Assembly: GCF_016920785.2 (NCBI RefSeq)
Contig: NW_024609857.1
Location: 12,047,618-12,111,617 of the forward strand
Reading direction: 5' to 3'
Length of the DNA: 64,000 nt
Source of the DNA: Ixodes scapularis
Lineage: Eukaryota; Arthropoda; Arachnida; Ixodida; Ixodidae
The translations under genes were made by a program, and so were the position numbers. The notes under the pieces were generated by a model that was given only the letters and a program-made list of their open reading frames with translations, had not been told where the DNA came from and made no database searches. Positions 22,201 through 30,751 of the stretch are shown piece after piece. Positions within the stretch are counted from its first letter, which is position 1. The number at the start of each line of letters is the position of its first letter.

Positions 22201-23476
22201 CCGCCACCCGGCGGAAAGTAGACACGCGCGACTGGACCGCCACCCCGGAAGAGTGGAAGGAAAGAAAACTCAAGCGCTTAAAACGACGACAAAAAGAGGG
22301 TGATGCGAGCGTAGACATGGCCGACGCGGGTCGCACAGCGGCAAATCTTTTGAGAAACCTTTATTATCTACCCGAGAGCCTACTGATCTTGAAAATGGTG
22401 CTTATTGATAACTAATCTACAGAATAGACCTATTGCTAAATTACCCAAGCATCAAGGAGAATGCAGGGAATGGTGTTCCATGCTCCGCACGTGCCGGCAT
22501 CTGCAGCAGTAACTGTTCTAAAGCAAAAGTCTAAAACAAATGGCATCTTGCACACGCGTTCGTCAACGCTTTATTTTGGTTATTTACTTTGAATTTTTAT
22601 ACGGGGAGGGCATGCACGTGCGACGGTGCGAATGTAGAGTTTTTATTCACTGCACACGAAAATTCCACAAAACCCTAGCCACTAACAACATCGCTGTAAA
22701 AAGAAAAAAAAAAGCTGATATTGGCAATTTATGTTGCCACTTCGCAGACGATGCATCCGTAGAACAAAGTGCTGTTGACAGATGACTTACGCCACGTCGA
22801 GGGAGCACCGGCCACTTCGGGTTAAGATGGCAGACAATATCGCAAAAGAACCGATTTTCGCGGGCCGTCTAAAGAGCCTCAGAGGCGCTAGTTCACATTG
22901 TAGCCACGAATCAACTCGCCTACATCGCTACATTAGTTCAGAGGACAATCTGTACAAGAGAACGCATAACTGAGAAGAAACAGTATGTTAATTGAGAAGA
23001 AAGAAGAAAATTTAAAACATGAACCGACGAGAATTGAACCCATGACCCCACAATTACGAGCCCGACAATTTACCACTGCGCCAAAGGGGGAACTTGCAAA
23101 GAGGAAAGAACATGTCTACTCACTGTTCGAACGCCGAATGCTGAATGCTGGCGTTCGGCATTTGAACAGTGAGTAGAGACAGAGGCAGCTAGCTCTACGT
23201 TTACCCATTAATAATTCCAACCAGAGCTTGGTGCCCCGACACCCTCACCCACTCTTATCTCCTCCTTTCTCTCAGTCTCTGTCCACGTAACAAAAGACAA
23301 TTAAATGCAAAAAATAACTGCAAAGTCCGTCACAAGCCCCAAGGAATGTTGCAGAAACACACTTTGTGTATTCCCTTTTTATCCTTAGGATGAAGATATT
23401 TTTGGGTTACGCGTTTTGTAAAAGGTGATTGTGCTAAGAGTTCTTTTTCCATCCTTTCAGGAATGTGACCACGTGA
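7072..23476 (+). CDS. GOPC: GOPC: Golgi-associated PDZ and coiled-coil protein (7 exons; 5' end missing)
   Basis: Joined exons: 7072-7236, 9552-9727, 11922-12192, 13550-13714, 18149-18234, 20737-20994 and 23461-23476. All introns are GT-AG and all phases are consistent. They give 378 residues plus a stop. With the missing N-terminus this would approach the roughly 460 residues usual for the family. The order is coiled coil (exons 1-2), a second helix with LLGRD and LWNQLESEIHLHRHK (exon 3), one PDZ domain (end of exon 3 to exon 5; carboxylate-binding loop GLGISI), and a variable acidic, Pro/Ala-rich tail. GOPC (also called PIST or CAL) sits on the trans-Golgi membrane, binds Golgi partners through its coiled coil, and directs PDZ-ligand membrane proteins to the surface or to lysosomes. 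The expected N-terminal exon was not found upstream in the window. Introns carry several transposons. Confidence 0.92.
8974..9003. repeat. Perfect 14-bp hairpin, 2-base loop
   Basis: TTCTAAGACAGCCC, then TT, then its exact reverse complement. Lies in the GOPC intron 7237-9551, which otherwise holds A/T-rich sequence with no gene that I can see. Confidence 0.85.
9552..9727 (+). CDS. GOPC: GOPC exon: conserved coiled coil
   Basis: Encodes EQEMNVYRLN..., LEAEVSQLRKENEALRKDV and ends KLAAKYLDKELAGR, the most conserved coiled-coil block of GOPC, which binds Golgi partners. The acceptor ends at 9551; the donor is AAG|GTGGGT, with the arginine codon split after two bases. Confidence 0.93.
9753..10331. 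repeat. Long fold-back hairpin, about 250-bp arms
   Basis: The left arm 9753-10005 pairs with the right arm 10083-10331 over nearly their full length with scattered mismatches (for example CACCTAAGCGTAATGTTCATC against the complement of GATGAACATTAGGCTTAGGTG). The loop is about 77 bp. It lies 25 bp after the GOPC donor at 9727. No target duplication or transposase was seen. Confidence 0.85.
10652..10673 (+). repeat. (AAAT)n microsatellite
   Basis: About five and a half units of AAAT/AATA in the GOPC intron before the 11922 exon. The rest of 10332-11380 shows no gene. Confidence 0.9.
11450..11525. repeat. Palindromic repeat with two GTCACGTGAC cores
   Basis: GTCACGTGAC occurs at 11450-11459 and 11516-11525. 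Between and around them are mirrored copies of TTTAGCGGG and its complement, for example GCTAAATTTAGC at 11482-11493. The block 11395-11580 looks like a degenerate inverted-repeat element rather than a built regulatory site. A similar right flank (GCGGTTACGCCGACG) recurs near 54804. Confidence 0.6.
11922..12192 (+). CDS. GOPC: GOPC exon: second helix and start of PDZ domain
   Basis: Starts with the last base of a split arginine codon, then IQQIQLLGRDLNPNEHDRLW and LESEIHLHRHKAVIRACRGR, a glycine/proline/glutamine linker, and the PDZ start VRTVCLSKGKDEGLGISIT. The GLGI signature loop that binds the ligand carboxylate is complete. The acceptor ends at 11921; the donor is ACG|GTGCGT at 12192/12193, phase 0. 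Confidence 0.95.
13550..13714 (+). CDS. GOPC: GOPC exon: PDZ core
   Basis: 55 codons: GGLEHGVPIVISEVLQDMPA..., LFVGDAILSANGVDLREAKH, ending NDAVKVLSSL. It holds PDZ strands C-D, the GDAIL turn and helix B, whose first residue is the histidine (KHNDAV) typical of class I ligand selection. The acceptor ends at 13549; the donor is CTG|GTGAGG, phase 0. Confidence 0.96.
13820..14634. mobile_element. Non-autonomous hAT element (815 bp) in a GOPC intron
   Basis: Inverted tips TAGGGTGTGTACTTT and (from the right) TAGGGTGTGTATTTT are flanked by perfect 8-bp duplications GTTATGCC (13812-13819 and 14635-14642). Both subterminal regions are built from the module CGGTGTTTTTCGG / CGGTTTTAACCG. There is no transposase. 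Confidence 0.92.
15463..18005 (-). mobile_element. Complete piggyBac element (2543 bp), defective transposase
   Basis: Flanked by TTAA on both sides (15459-15462, 18006-18009). The terminal repeats are CCCTTTAATGCC (left) and CCCTTTACTGCC (right, read inward); the CCC start and TTAA target are diagnostic of piggyBac. The 16-bp palindrome GTCGCGAATTCGCGAC occurs perfectly at 15597-15612 and 17625-17640 and in degenerate form at 17900-17915 and 17974-17989, as a subterminal repeat set. The transposase lies on the - strand. The element sits in the GOPC intron between 13714 and 18149. Confidence 0.97.
15761..17536 (-). pseudogene. piggyBac (PGBD-like) transposase, two frameshifts
   Basis: The start codon is at 17536-17534. 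The first frame (to about 16570) holds an acidic N-terminus, the family core (PIEYFKEFFDDALFEYIVEQ), a first catalytic aspartate block (CVDDQMVPFKGR) and a second (LYCDNWFTS). A shift near 16570 moves the coding to a second frame (LNLFTALAKKDVHCLGTAR... VIDGQKIIIVRWYDNRAV). Another shift near 16285 moves it to a third (VRTYNKHMGGVDQNDALIAF), which carries the third aspartate and ends with the cysteine-rich zinc-binding tail (CKRPGCKGQ... CTKCQVHLCQ). All three catalytic positions are kept but in different frames, so this copy cannot make full transposase without correction, unless the shifts are sequencing errors. Confidence 0.93.
18149..18234 (+). CDS. GOPC: GOPC exon: end of PDZ domain
   Basis: Encodes EGDITLEVFYVSPEDDSDEE and the acidic AQDNNQSL, finishing the last PDZ strand (LEVFYV). 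The acceptor GATTCCAG ends at 18148, only 143 bp from the piggyBac right end; the donor is GAG|GTGAGT (18234/18235), splitting an arginine codon. Confidence 0.94.
18863..20583. repeat. Possible pogo/Tigger-like element ends
   Basis: The left end TAGTCGAACCCGGATATATT and the right end, read inward, CAGTTGAGCCCAATTATATC resemble each other. Each is next to TA (18861-18862, 20584-20585), the target of pogo/mariner elements. They may be the ends of one 1.7-kb decayed element or of two unrelated fragments; no transposase is recognisable between them. Confidence 0.4.
19882..19995 (+). repeat. (GGA)n microsatellite followed by (TCA)n
   Basis: About 78 bp of GGA/GAG triplets (19882-19959) then a short (TCA)n run (19979-19995). 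It creates long spurious Glu, Gly or Arg reading frames, which I do not treat as genes. Confidence 0.95.
20737..20994 (+). CDS. GOPC: GOPC exon: variable C-terminal tail
   Basis: Continues the split arginine into YRFFYPEDTSENSTAASDEE, then a Ser/Ala/Pro-rich stretch ending GGINEN plus two bases of lysine. The YRFFY start corresponds to the YRLYL-type segment after the PDZ domain in other animals. The rest is low complexity. The acceptor TGTCGCAG ends at 20736; the donor is CAA|GTGAGT at 20994/20995. Confidence 0.85.
22167..22415 (+). other. Unassigned Arg/Lys-rich open frame in a GOPC intron
   Basis: The DNA has two tandem units, each with TAGACACG..CGA and GGACCGCCACCC, giving RELDTGDGTATRRKVDTRDW and a basic helix-like stretch. 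It may be a fragment of a repeat. The rest of the intron 20995-23460 shows a tRNA-like SINE head and a hairpin but no recognised exon. Confidence 0.25.
23023..23090 (-). repeat. tRNA-derived SINE head (degenerate tRNA-like)
   Basis: On the - strand an A box (TGGCGCAGTGG, 23083-23073) and a B box (GGTTCAATTC, 23040-23031) are spaced as in a tRNA. The acceptor and anticodon stems do not pair well, so it is a tRNA-derived SINE promoter rather than a working tRNA gene. Confidence 0.55.
23115..23177. repeat. Near-perfect 27-bp hairpin
   Basis: The arms TCTACTCACTGTTC... and ...GAACAGTGAGTAGA pair over 27 bp with three mismatches around a 9-base loop. It lies 25 bp beyond the SINE head. Confidence 0.85.
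23461..23476 (+). CDS. GOPC: GOPC terminal exon (predicted): last residues and stop
   Basis: After a polypyrimidine tract and TTTCAG (ending 23460) the frame from 20994 completes a lysine and reads NVTT then TGA at 23474-23476. Only 16 bases of this exon are coding; the rest would be 3' UTR. The acceptor is strong and the phase fits, but such a short tail cannot be proved by similarity. Confidence 0.5.
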
Positions 23477-24148
23477 AACAAGGCGAGCTTACACGGTGCC
23501 TACACGAGCTTTGGATTGTGGAGTGATGCAGGGAGCATTAGGACGTGGTGAAGATGTCGCACGCTTTCCTCGGGACTGCTTCCTTCATCGACAGCCATTC
23601 ATTCCTCTCATTTGCTTCCCGATAACATTAAAAGGTGTTGGAGGCAGGGTTGTATCTTGGGTTGTTGGCAGACCTTGGAGGCGAGTTTTCTACTTTATGG
23701 GGGATTGCTTCTTTCCAATGTTATGAGCTTGGACATTGCTTTGTTCGATCTGAAGAATCTCATTAGCTGCTCACTTTGGACCTTTATGCTTTGCCATGTT
23801 CCAAGGCAGCTACAACTTCTTTGCAGCTTCTGCACTTTTTGTTGTTTGGCATTCTTCAGACTTTAGCAAAAACAAGGTGCTTCATTGTTCGTGAAGCTTG
23901 CGTCTTTTGTACGAAAAATTTACATTTAACTGATTGCTAGAAGATGGAATAAGTTTGCCACCAATACGAGGATGATACTAAACCAGATCCCATCTACCCT
24001 GTAAGCTAGGTAGAGTAGACGCTCATGAAGTTGTCTACCCCACTTCAGTCTAGTATCTAAGGCTATTGGAGCTGCACTCCTACAACAAAACAATGTAGGA
24101 AAGCCCACTAGAAAAGGATGGTCGTGGACAATTCTTCTATAATCAATA

Positions 24149-24322
24149 CAGTTGACTCTCATTAATTCGAACTCTCTTAATTCAAACTTGTGGATAACTC
24201 AAACTAACATGCAGGTCCCATCCTATGCATCTCTATAGGAGGAAGCTCCTGGTAATTCAAACTTTGCTTTATTCAAACAAACTTTCGGTCCCCCTCGAGT
24301 TCGAATTAATGAGATTCGACTG
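24149..24322. mobile_element. pogo/Tigger-like MITE (174 bp)
   Basis: Inverted tips CAGTTGACTCTCATTAATTC and (from the right) CAGTCGAATCTCATTAATTC; TA precedes the left tip, and the right TA has changed to GA. Tips of this CAGTNGA..ATTCGAA type are typical of pogo/Tigger MITEs. Confidence 0.8.
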
Positions 24323-25111
24323 GATCAAGGTATTATTGAAGTAGTGGAGGTTGCAGAAGTGTGGTACAAAATGATACCGCTCGCAGGCCATTCTCTGCAG
24401 TTATTCAAGTTAAGAAAAGAGTCAGTGGGCCAGAAAAATATGTGGGTCTGCCCTGTCCTCTTAACGTCTGCAGATTTGATTGTGGTTAAAGGGAACAAGG
24501 CCATGCAAGTGTACTATTTACATGTAAGAATGTTTTTTACATGACATCACTAAGCACATTCGATTTACTTGTCCTATTGTGCGCCGATGCAGGGCAGTGT
24601 ACTCCCAGTGCATGTTGCAATTTCGAGGTAGGGGCAATCTCGCATCAAAGGAGGCATGGGGTACATCTGCAGCGGTGCAAAGGGAGCAGGTAAATCAAAC
24701 GCGCATACTGAACTTGCCTCGTGATGAGCTTGTGCCAAGGTACACGCTGGTTAATGCTCCTATAACCAAAAGATATCCTAGGTGTTCCTACCGCTGATGT
24801 CAGCTAGTCATGTTTTCTATGTGAAACGTGTGTTTATGTTCATATATTTACAGCCCACTTTGAATAAGTAATAGACTCTCATGAAACTAAATACAAAAAA
24901 CAAGGGTGCCTCTTCATCAAAGTGGAAGGCGTGGCTCCAAGATTTTTCGACTCTGCATTGACTATCTAGTTTCCTTGCATAAACAAGTGTGTGGAAGTTG
25001 AATGTACAGAGCTTTCAACAAACTGCTGGTTGACCACAAATATCCTAAATATAGATACCATTATATTTTCATAGTTTTTGACCGTTTTTTGTGGGTACTG
25101 TGGTATCTTCA

Positions 25112-25117
25112 AATAAA
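25112..25117 (+). terminator. Candidate poly(A) signal for GOPC
   Basis: This is the first AATAAA on the + strand that I see after the GOPC stop, about 1.6 kb downstream, followed by T/G-rich sequence (TTTGTTGAGTATGTTG). The interval includes a MITE, so a nearer non-canonical signal is possible. Confidence 0.3.
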
Positions 25118-26274
25118 GGAAACCTTTGTTGAGTATGTTGTCCTTTCTCATTGTTAACTTCTTTTTCTCAACTAAAGTACACTGGGCTCAGGCTCACGCT
25201 TGCGGTGCGTCGTAAGTGTTCATATAGGTGGTATTCATTGGCGGCCATACTCGACTCCATTGTTGCTGTGCGCGGGGTTATGATGAGCTTCCAGAACGCT
25301 TCTGCAAAAAGCATTCCACATCACCAACGTTGTAGTTCTTATAATACTAGAGGGGGCTCGTTCTGAGCATGTGTTGTGAACACCACACTCAAATATGACA
25401 CCCAGTCAGTACCCCTTAATAAGCCATTTACTAAACATATCAACTTGGAGCTTCCTCCAGCCTAGCATCGGACAGAATGAAGTCTACTAGTGCTGTTTGG
25501 ATGCCACCCATAAACTGTTGGATCTTATGTCTGCCAATTGCGTTCAACTCTTCGCCATTGACGTCAGTTAGGTAATAATCGCTACTCTGTGATGCATACT
25601 AGGCCCCATCTTATTAATTGTGCTGCACTAAATTTTGTTCAAGAGTCTATACAGGGGACAGGTAAACCTTGAGCTCTTGCTGGCCGTCTCTGTCTCTGTC
25701 CCCTTCTTCGTCTTTGTTCATTCGGCGCTTTCCATTCAATGGCCGTAAAGTAATTTTTTGTCCCTTCACATGGAACAACATGCCACAGAAGGAAAGATGT
25801 CTTAACATGGTTAGCCAGAAATTTAGTGAGGGAACTTGGGTTCTGCTTAGCATGGGTATGATGGTTGAATTCAATTTTGATAACAGTGGGTCAAAGTGGC
25901 ACTTGCTCCAAGCGCTCTCTAAAACACTTGCTTGAAGAATGTAGAAGTGACACTGACTTTGTAGGGTCTTAAGAAATATTTTAATGAGGCAGCGTTAAGG
26001 AGCTCGTGTTGCAGAAAAGCCGGCGTCGGTGGCGTGCGCTAAAATCTAGGATTGGTCGGTAGTCACGACGTCGCAGCCATATGAACTCGCGCAGGAATTT
26101 CAAACAACGCTCGCGTGAAATGTGACATCACATGTGGACTGAAAGCTGAAAGCAACGTTGACTGAAAGTGATTAAAAAAACATGACATGTAATGCGAATT
26201 AAAGGTCACCATGTCTCAAATTATTTCACTTTATAAAGTAATTCATTTGCCTTAAAGAAAAATTTAAATAATTT

Positions 26275-26340
26275 TAGGTGCAATTTGAACCCACAACCTT
26301 TGGGCTCCGAGCCAAACAGTACTGGTTAAGCCACGCAAGG
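26275..26340 (-). repeat. tRNA-derived SINE head, second copy
   Basis: On the - strand an A-box-like TGGCTTAACCAG (26333-26322) and a B box GGTTCAAATT (26291-26282) stand 30 bp apart, with GGTTGTGGGTTCAA typical of tRNA-derived SINEs in arthropods. It is followed on the + side by A/T-rich sequence without a gene. Confidence 0.5.
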
Positions 26341-27564
26341 CACGCTTTGGGAAAGAGTGGGGGTTTATGTTTTGCTGTCATGTTCCACTCTAAAAAGGAC
26401 ACTGACACCCCCCTAAAAAATTTTGTTTGTTTTGTCAAGCACTCTATTATGGTGTCAGAATAGTACCCAATCAATATTTTGCTACAGCGTCGCATATATT
26501 TTTAATAAAGTAAAAAAATGCAACTGCTCGAAACCGAAATTGGACTGGGAAGGAAGAAAAAATGTAGAGGAGGAGGAAGTTACAAAAAATCATGTGGCTG
26601 TGCAACTTTTTTTTTTTTTTTTTAATCAACATATTTGCAGCTTTTTAGAAGCCACGAGAGGTGGGTATCATATTTTTGTTCATTTGTAGTATTAAGTGTG
26701 TGCCTTCGATGACTCGCGACTTCGATTATCTTTGGTGGTTGTGTCTAAACCATAGGAAACGATACGTGACCACGGAGAAGAGTGTGGCCGAGACTCAAAC
26801 CGGCCATTTCTCGATTAGCTCGATTAGCGGGTTTTCAGGCGGAAGGAAAACGAATTTTGAGCCGCAAATTATGTTCTGGGTAGCTAGGCTCTCCTATGTC
26901 ATGTACAAATAAAAGCCTTCGCGAGCATAAATACCCTGTCAGTGTCCCTTCAAAGACGAAGCTTATTTTTATCTTGGATGTTCACACCTTACGCCTGATG
27001 CTTGGAATATGTATAGAGGTAACCTGTTCTTGGAGACACCCTTGGCATTTTATTCCACCTTGCTCGAGACAAAGCAAGCATTTTTTACAACCAAAAAAAG
27101 TTTATTTTGCACTGTTAAGATTTCATCTTGGAAACCGTGTAAACAATCACACAGGTCAGCGCGCAGTTTCCACCACCACAGAAGGAGCAAAAAGAGAAAC
27201 AGGCAAACTTTTTTCAAATCTGCAACTGTGCATGAATGTGCACATTAACATACTGTAAATAGCATATGGACAATCCTGCCAAACAATGTATAATCACACA
27301 CTCTGAAAGCTCAACAATTTCTGATCATCAATGGCTGCTAGGGTGAAACAAGTGTCGGCAAATACATCAGTCAAATAGATTAACAAAGAAATAAATAAAG
27401 CAAGGGCAAGGCACAACCAACTAGCGAACACAGTGCTTCCAGAAACCTTACGTGAAGCTGTACACAATTGACAGGATGTGACAGAGACGTACCTACTCAA
27501 GGCAAACAGTAAGCTGTTTACCATGCCGTGTGCTGAACAAAGCTGGAAGTTTTCAATAAAACCT

Positions 27565-27616
27565 AAATCCACCAAACTTTCCTGCTAAACTGTTAGCAGG
27601 AAAATTTGGTGGATTT
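27565..27616. repeat. Hairpin with 24-bp arms
   Basis: AAATCCACCAAACTTTCCTG... pairs with its downstream complement across a 4-base loop with one mismatch. The right arm contributes to the - strand AATAAA at 27619-27614. Confidence 0.8.
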
Positions 27617-30223
27617 ATTGAGAATTAGGGTAGTTTTAAAAAAATCAAGTCAAATGTGCCCCCCCCCCCCCCCCCTCTCCCCCAATGTTTCAAGCACTGC
27701 AATTTAATAAAATCCAGCAAAAGTAGGGTTAAAAAAAAAAAATTTGTAAAATATTCTTACAAGCTGGTAAAGAAAATAAAAGTCATGGTGACTCCAATGA
27801 AAATGCATTCTTGGCAATAGAAGCACACTTCCACGGACTTGTATGCTTACTCTCTGCCCCATCGTAAAAAATTCTGGATCCACCTGTCAACAACAATCTA
27901 TTGCTTACTTGCAGCATGTCGCACCTGTAAAGCATGTAGACGGTTCAGAATCTACGCCAAAACACATTGAGCAGTCAGAATGCATTCATGCCTTGCCTAA
28001 AACTTTATAGTCAATACATTACACTATCAAGGTGCCCTTACGTGCTTGTTATTCACAGGGAAACAAAAAAAAAACAAGTTGTGAGAAACTTTTCCAGGAG
28101 GAAATGTATAGGATGCATTTTTTTAGAGGTTAGTAAGCAACAAGTCATGTATTTATGACACAAGGCATTCCTCGAAATATAAAAGAATTTCTTGCAACAC
28201 GCACACAAACAACATGGCAGATGTGACGACGGAACAATCTCAGGCAGTGGTAATCAAGCAAGCCTTGGATGGGTGCACAAGCATCATGCTGCAAAAGAAG
28301 GCAAAATCAAACTGGGTTAGAACGGATAACTGCAACTCCATTTTTTAAACTCCAAAAACTGCTAATGAGGAAGATTATTTCGGCACACAAATTTTATTGA
28401 AAACAATTTTAGCTATGCAAAGGGAAACATCCTCTGAAGACAGGAAAGAAAATTAAGCTTTAACACATCTTCAAACGTGGATATAAACTTAGCATAATGC
28501 CATTTCTGGTTGTCGTATTGTACTGGTATTCTGGCACTGCTGTTCTGATAATTTGCTTCAACATGCTGGTTAAAAAAAAAAGTATACATACTAAGGTTGG
28601 AGAATAACTAAACATATTGAAAGCTGCCAAACCTAACTCGGTAATGTTGCACTGTAAGGGTCATCACCACTAGAGGCACCAATTTAGATTTGTGATAGTA
28701 TTATCTGCTAAGCTTTAAAGAGAAAAATACTCTTCTATAAAGATGCAGTAACATTAGGGTATGTATTTATAAGTTTCAGAGTAGAAAAGGCAAGGCAACC
28801 ACTCTCCGGTGCCCAGAAGTGCTTTCTGCCATTATCAGTAACATTCCCACTCCTATCTTTGCTGGCATCACCTTCTCCAGTAGCAACTTCACAACTGGTT
28901 CGGCATGAACACTGCAACGCCGGTAGTGTGACTAAATACATAACCACTGGGCATTCACATTTTACTTGCATGGCTTTGAGACAATCATTGGAACTACTGG
29001 AGCACACTGTGTGCAGAGAGGAAAACTTGCGCGATAGACTTGCGGTGCTCATTGCTAACATGCTGAGTAAAATGCGAGTGAAAAGGGAATATCCAGTGGT
29101 GCTGATAATTATTTCATTAACACTGTTCATGGGCCAGCCATTTCATTGAAAACATGTTAAAATCTCACTACTCCAACATTTTTGTTGCAACTATACTCCC
29201 CAAACCGATTACTCAAACACGCAAAACATGCTTGTTAATACATAATTATTTTACCCGACATAACCTTGCCCAAAGTGTGGGAATTCAAACTGCAAGTGCA
29301 TTGAAACGGGCAGTACTGGGAGTGTCCTTCAGAACTCGGAGACCAGTCCCAGAACAAAACGGAATTGCTGTTGTCAGCACATCTTGGGTTTGTAGTTCCC
29401 CTTGAGATTTGTCTCGTGGAATTTATACCGTAGCTAGTACAAAAGTAATTGATATTCATCATTATGTCCTGTGCAAGTCTGTCGCATCTTTGCCCATTAC
29501 AAGGAAAGGTTTTGATCTCTCTTGTGTTTGGACCCCCTCGTTATCCACTTTATGGCCACCATTTGGGGAAACGCATCCCGTCCCAGAGACTCTACAAAGT
29601 GCAGTGCTGAGACCTTCCTTCTTGAATATCAATGATTTGTGGACACTGGATAAATGTCCCTCCAATAATCTGCCGATATTGTTGCTTACAAACGTCCTAG
29701 CGACAAACTGTTCAACGTGAAATTGTTCAGGCGTGTTTTCTATGAATTGAGATGTCAATAAAATGGGGGCCAGTGAAGTAGGTGCTACTGGTTAAAAGGT
29801 GACGCACAACAACATCCCCCCCCCCCCCCAAAAAAAAAGAAAAAGCATGATGTCATTGATAGACATTTAATTGCTGGTCACTTGCACTTTGCTCAGACTA
29901 GCAATGAGCACCGGAAGTTAACGCGCAAGTTTACGTCACACAGATCAATGTGCCAATAGTTCCAACGTTTGTCCCTAGGTGAATGAGCAAAATGCAAGTG
30001 ACTACCAATCAAATGTGTTAGGGGTGCCGTCCACTGGGCAGCACTTAGATCGCGAATATAATGCATAGCCAGGCAAAAGAGGAGCCCTTTAAACAGCGCG
30101 GCTCACTTTGATAACAAATCAAACTCAATGGCAAAGAACCAAACACACACACTGTCCAACTGCAGGTCACACGCAAACGACTTGCAGCCCCTTTGCCCTT
30201 TAAAGCATGAAAGATTCTCCAGA

Positions 30224-30269
30224 AGAGCAAATGAGAGTGGACCCATAGGCGACCACTCTCATTTGCTCT
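30224..30269. repeat. Perfect 17-bp hairpin just after the SH3BGR stop
   Basis: AGAGCAAATGAGAGTGG pairs exactly with CCACTCTCATTTGCTCT across a 12-base loop. It would fold in the SH3BGR mRNA about 70 bases after the stop codon. Confidence 0.85.
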
Positions 30270-30340
30270 GCTTCTGTGAATGCAACTCGTCCAGTCCGAT
30301 ACTAAATTTGCCAAGCGTCCTCCTCAGACGTGAGCATGGG

Positions 30341-30751
30341 TCACTCTTCTTTATCTTCCTCGTCTTCGGCTGCTTCTTTTCGCCCCGTTTCTTCGTCGTC
30401 GTCGGCTTCTTTGACAACCTCTTCGTCGCTGCCTTCTTTGACGGCCTCTTCGTCGCTGGCCTGCTTGGCGGCTTCCTCTCCGTCCATTTCCTCGTCTCCT
30501 TTTTCATCTTTCTTCTCTTCCTCAGCTTCGTCTTCTTTTACGTCTTCCTTCTCCTTTTCGTCCGCTTCTTCCTTCTCGCTTTCCATCTTCTCTTCGTCTT
30601 CCCGAGCTTCGTCTCCCTCGCCCGTTCCTTCCGCGTCCTTCGTCTCTACCGTGTCGTCTGTCGCTTCGGCATCGTTAACAACGCTAGGCACTGCGTCCTC
30701 ACCTTTGTCGCCTGTTGCTGCGATGGGCTCGAGACCCTCTGGCACGACGTT
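30341..30751 (-). CDS. SH3BGR: SH3BGR exon 4: glutamate-rich tail and stop
   Basis: The acceptor ATTCCTGCAG is followed by AACGTCGTGCC (NVVPEGLEPIAATGDK), then a long run of E, K and D ending DKEE and TGA at 30343-30341. The strong charge bias and its position after the fold identify it as the acidic tail. Small alternative exons in the 5-kb intron before it cannot be excluded. Confidence 0.85.
   Translation of the reverse strand, partial: NVVPEGLEPIAATGDKGEDAVPSVVNDAEATDDTVETKDAEGTGEGDEAREDEEKMESEKEEADEKEKEDVKEDEAEEEKKDEKGDEEMDGEEAAKQASDEEAVKEGSDEEVVKEADDDEETGRKEAAEDEEDKEE

Larger units (their letters stand above)
26913..30340 (-). other. Repeat-poor flank or 3' UTR of SH3BGR
   Basis: No protein domain is recognisable on either strand, and transposon ends are scarce compared with the rest of the window. 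It follows the SH3BGR stop codon (30343-30341), so part of it is probably 3' UTR. Canonical AATAAA on the - strand occurs at 28397-28392, 27619-27614 and 27106-27101. Two hairpins (27565-27616, 30224-30269) and C runs (27659-27675, 29816-29829) are the only other structure. Confidence 0.45.

Noticed and set aside
23023..23090. Working tRNA gene
   Set aside because: A and B boxes are present but the acceptor and anticodon stems do not pair, so it was kept as a SINE head.
28735..29130. 131-codon - strand frame downstream of SH3BGR
   Set aside because: No domain; likely within the SH3BGR 3' UTR or flank.
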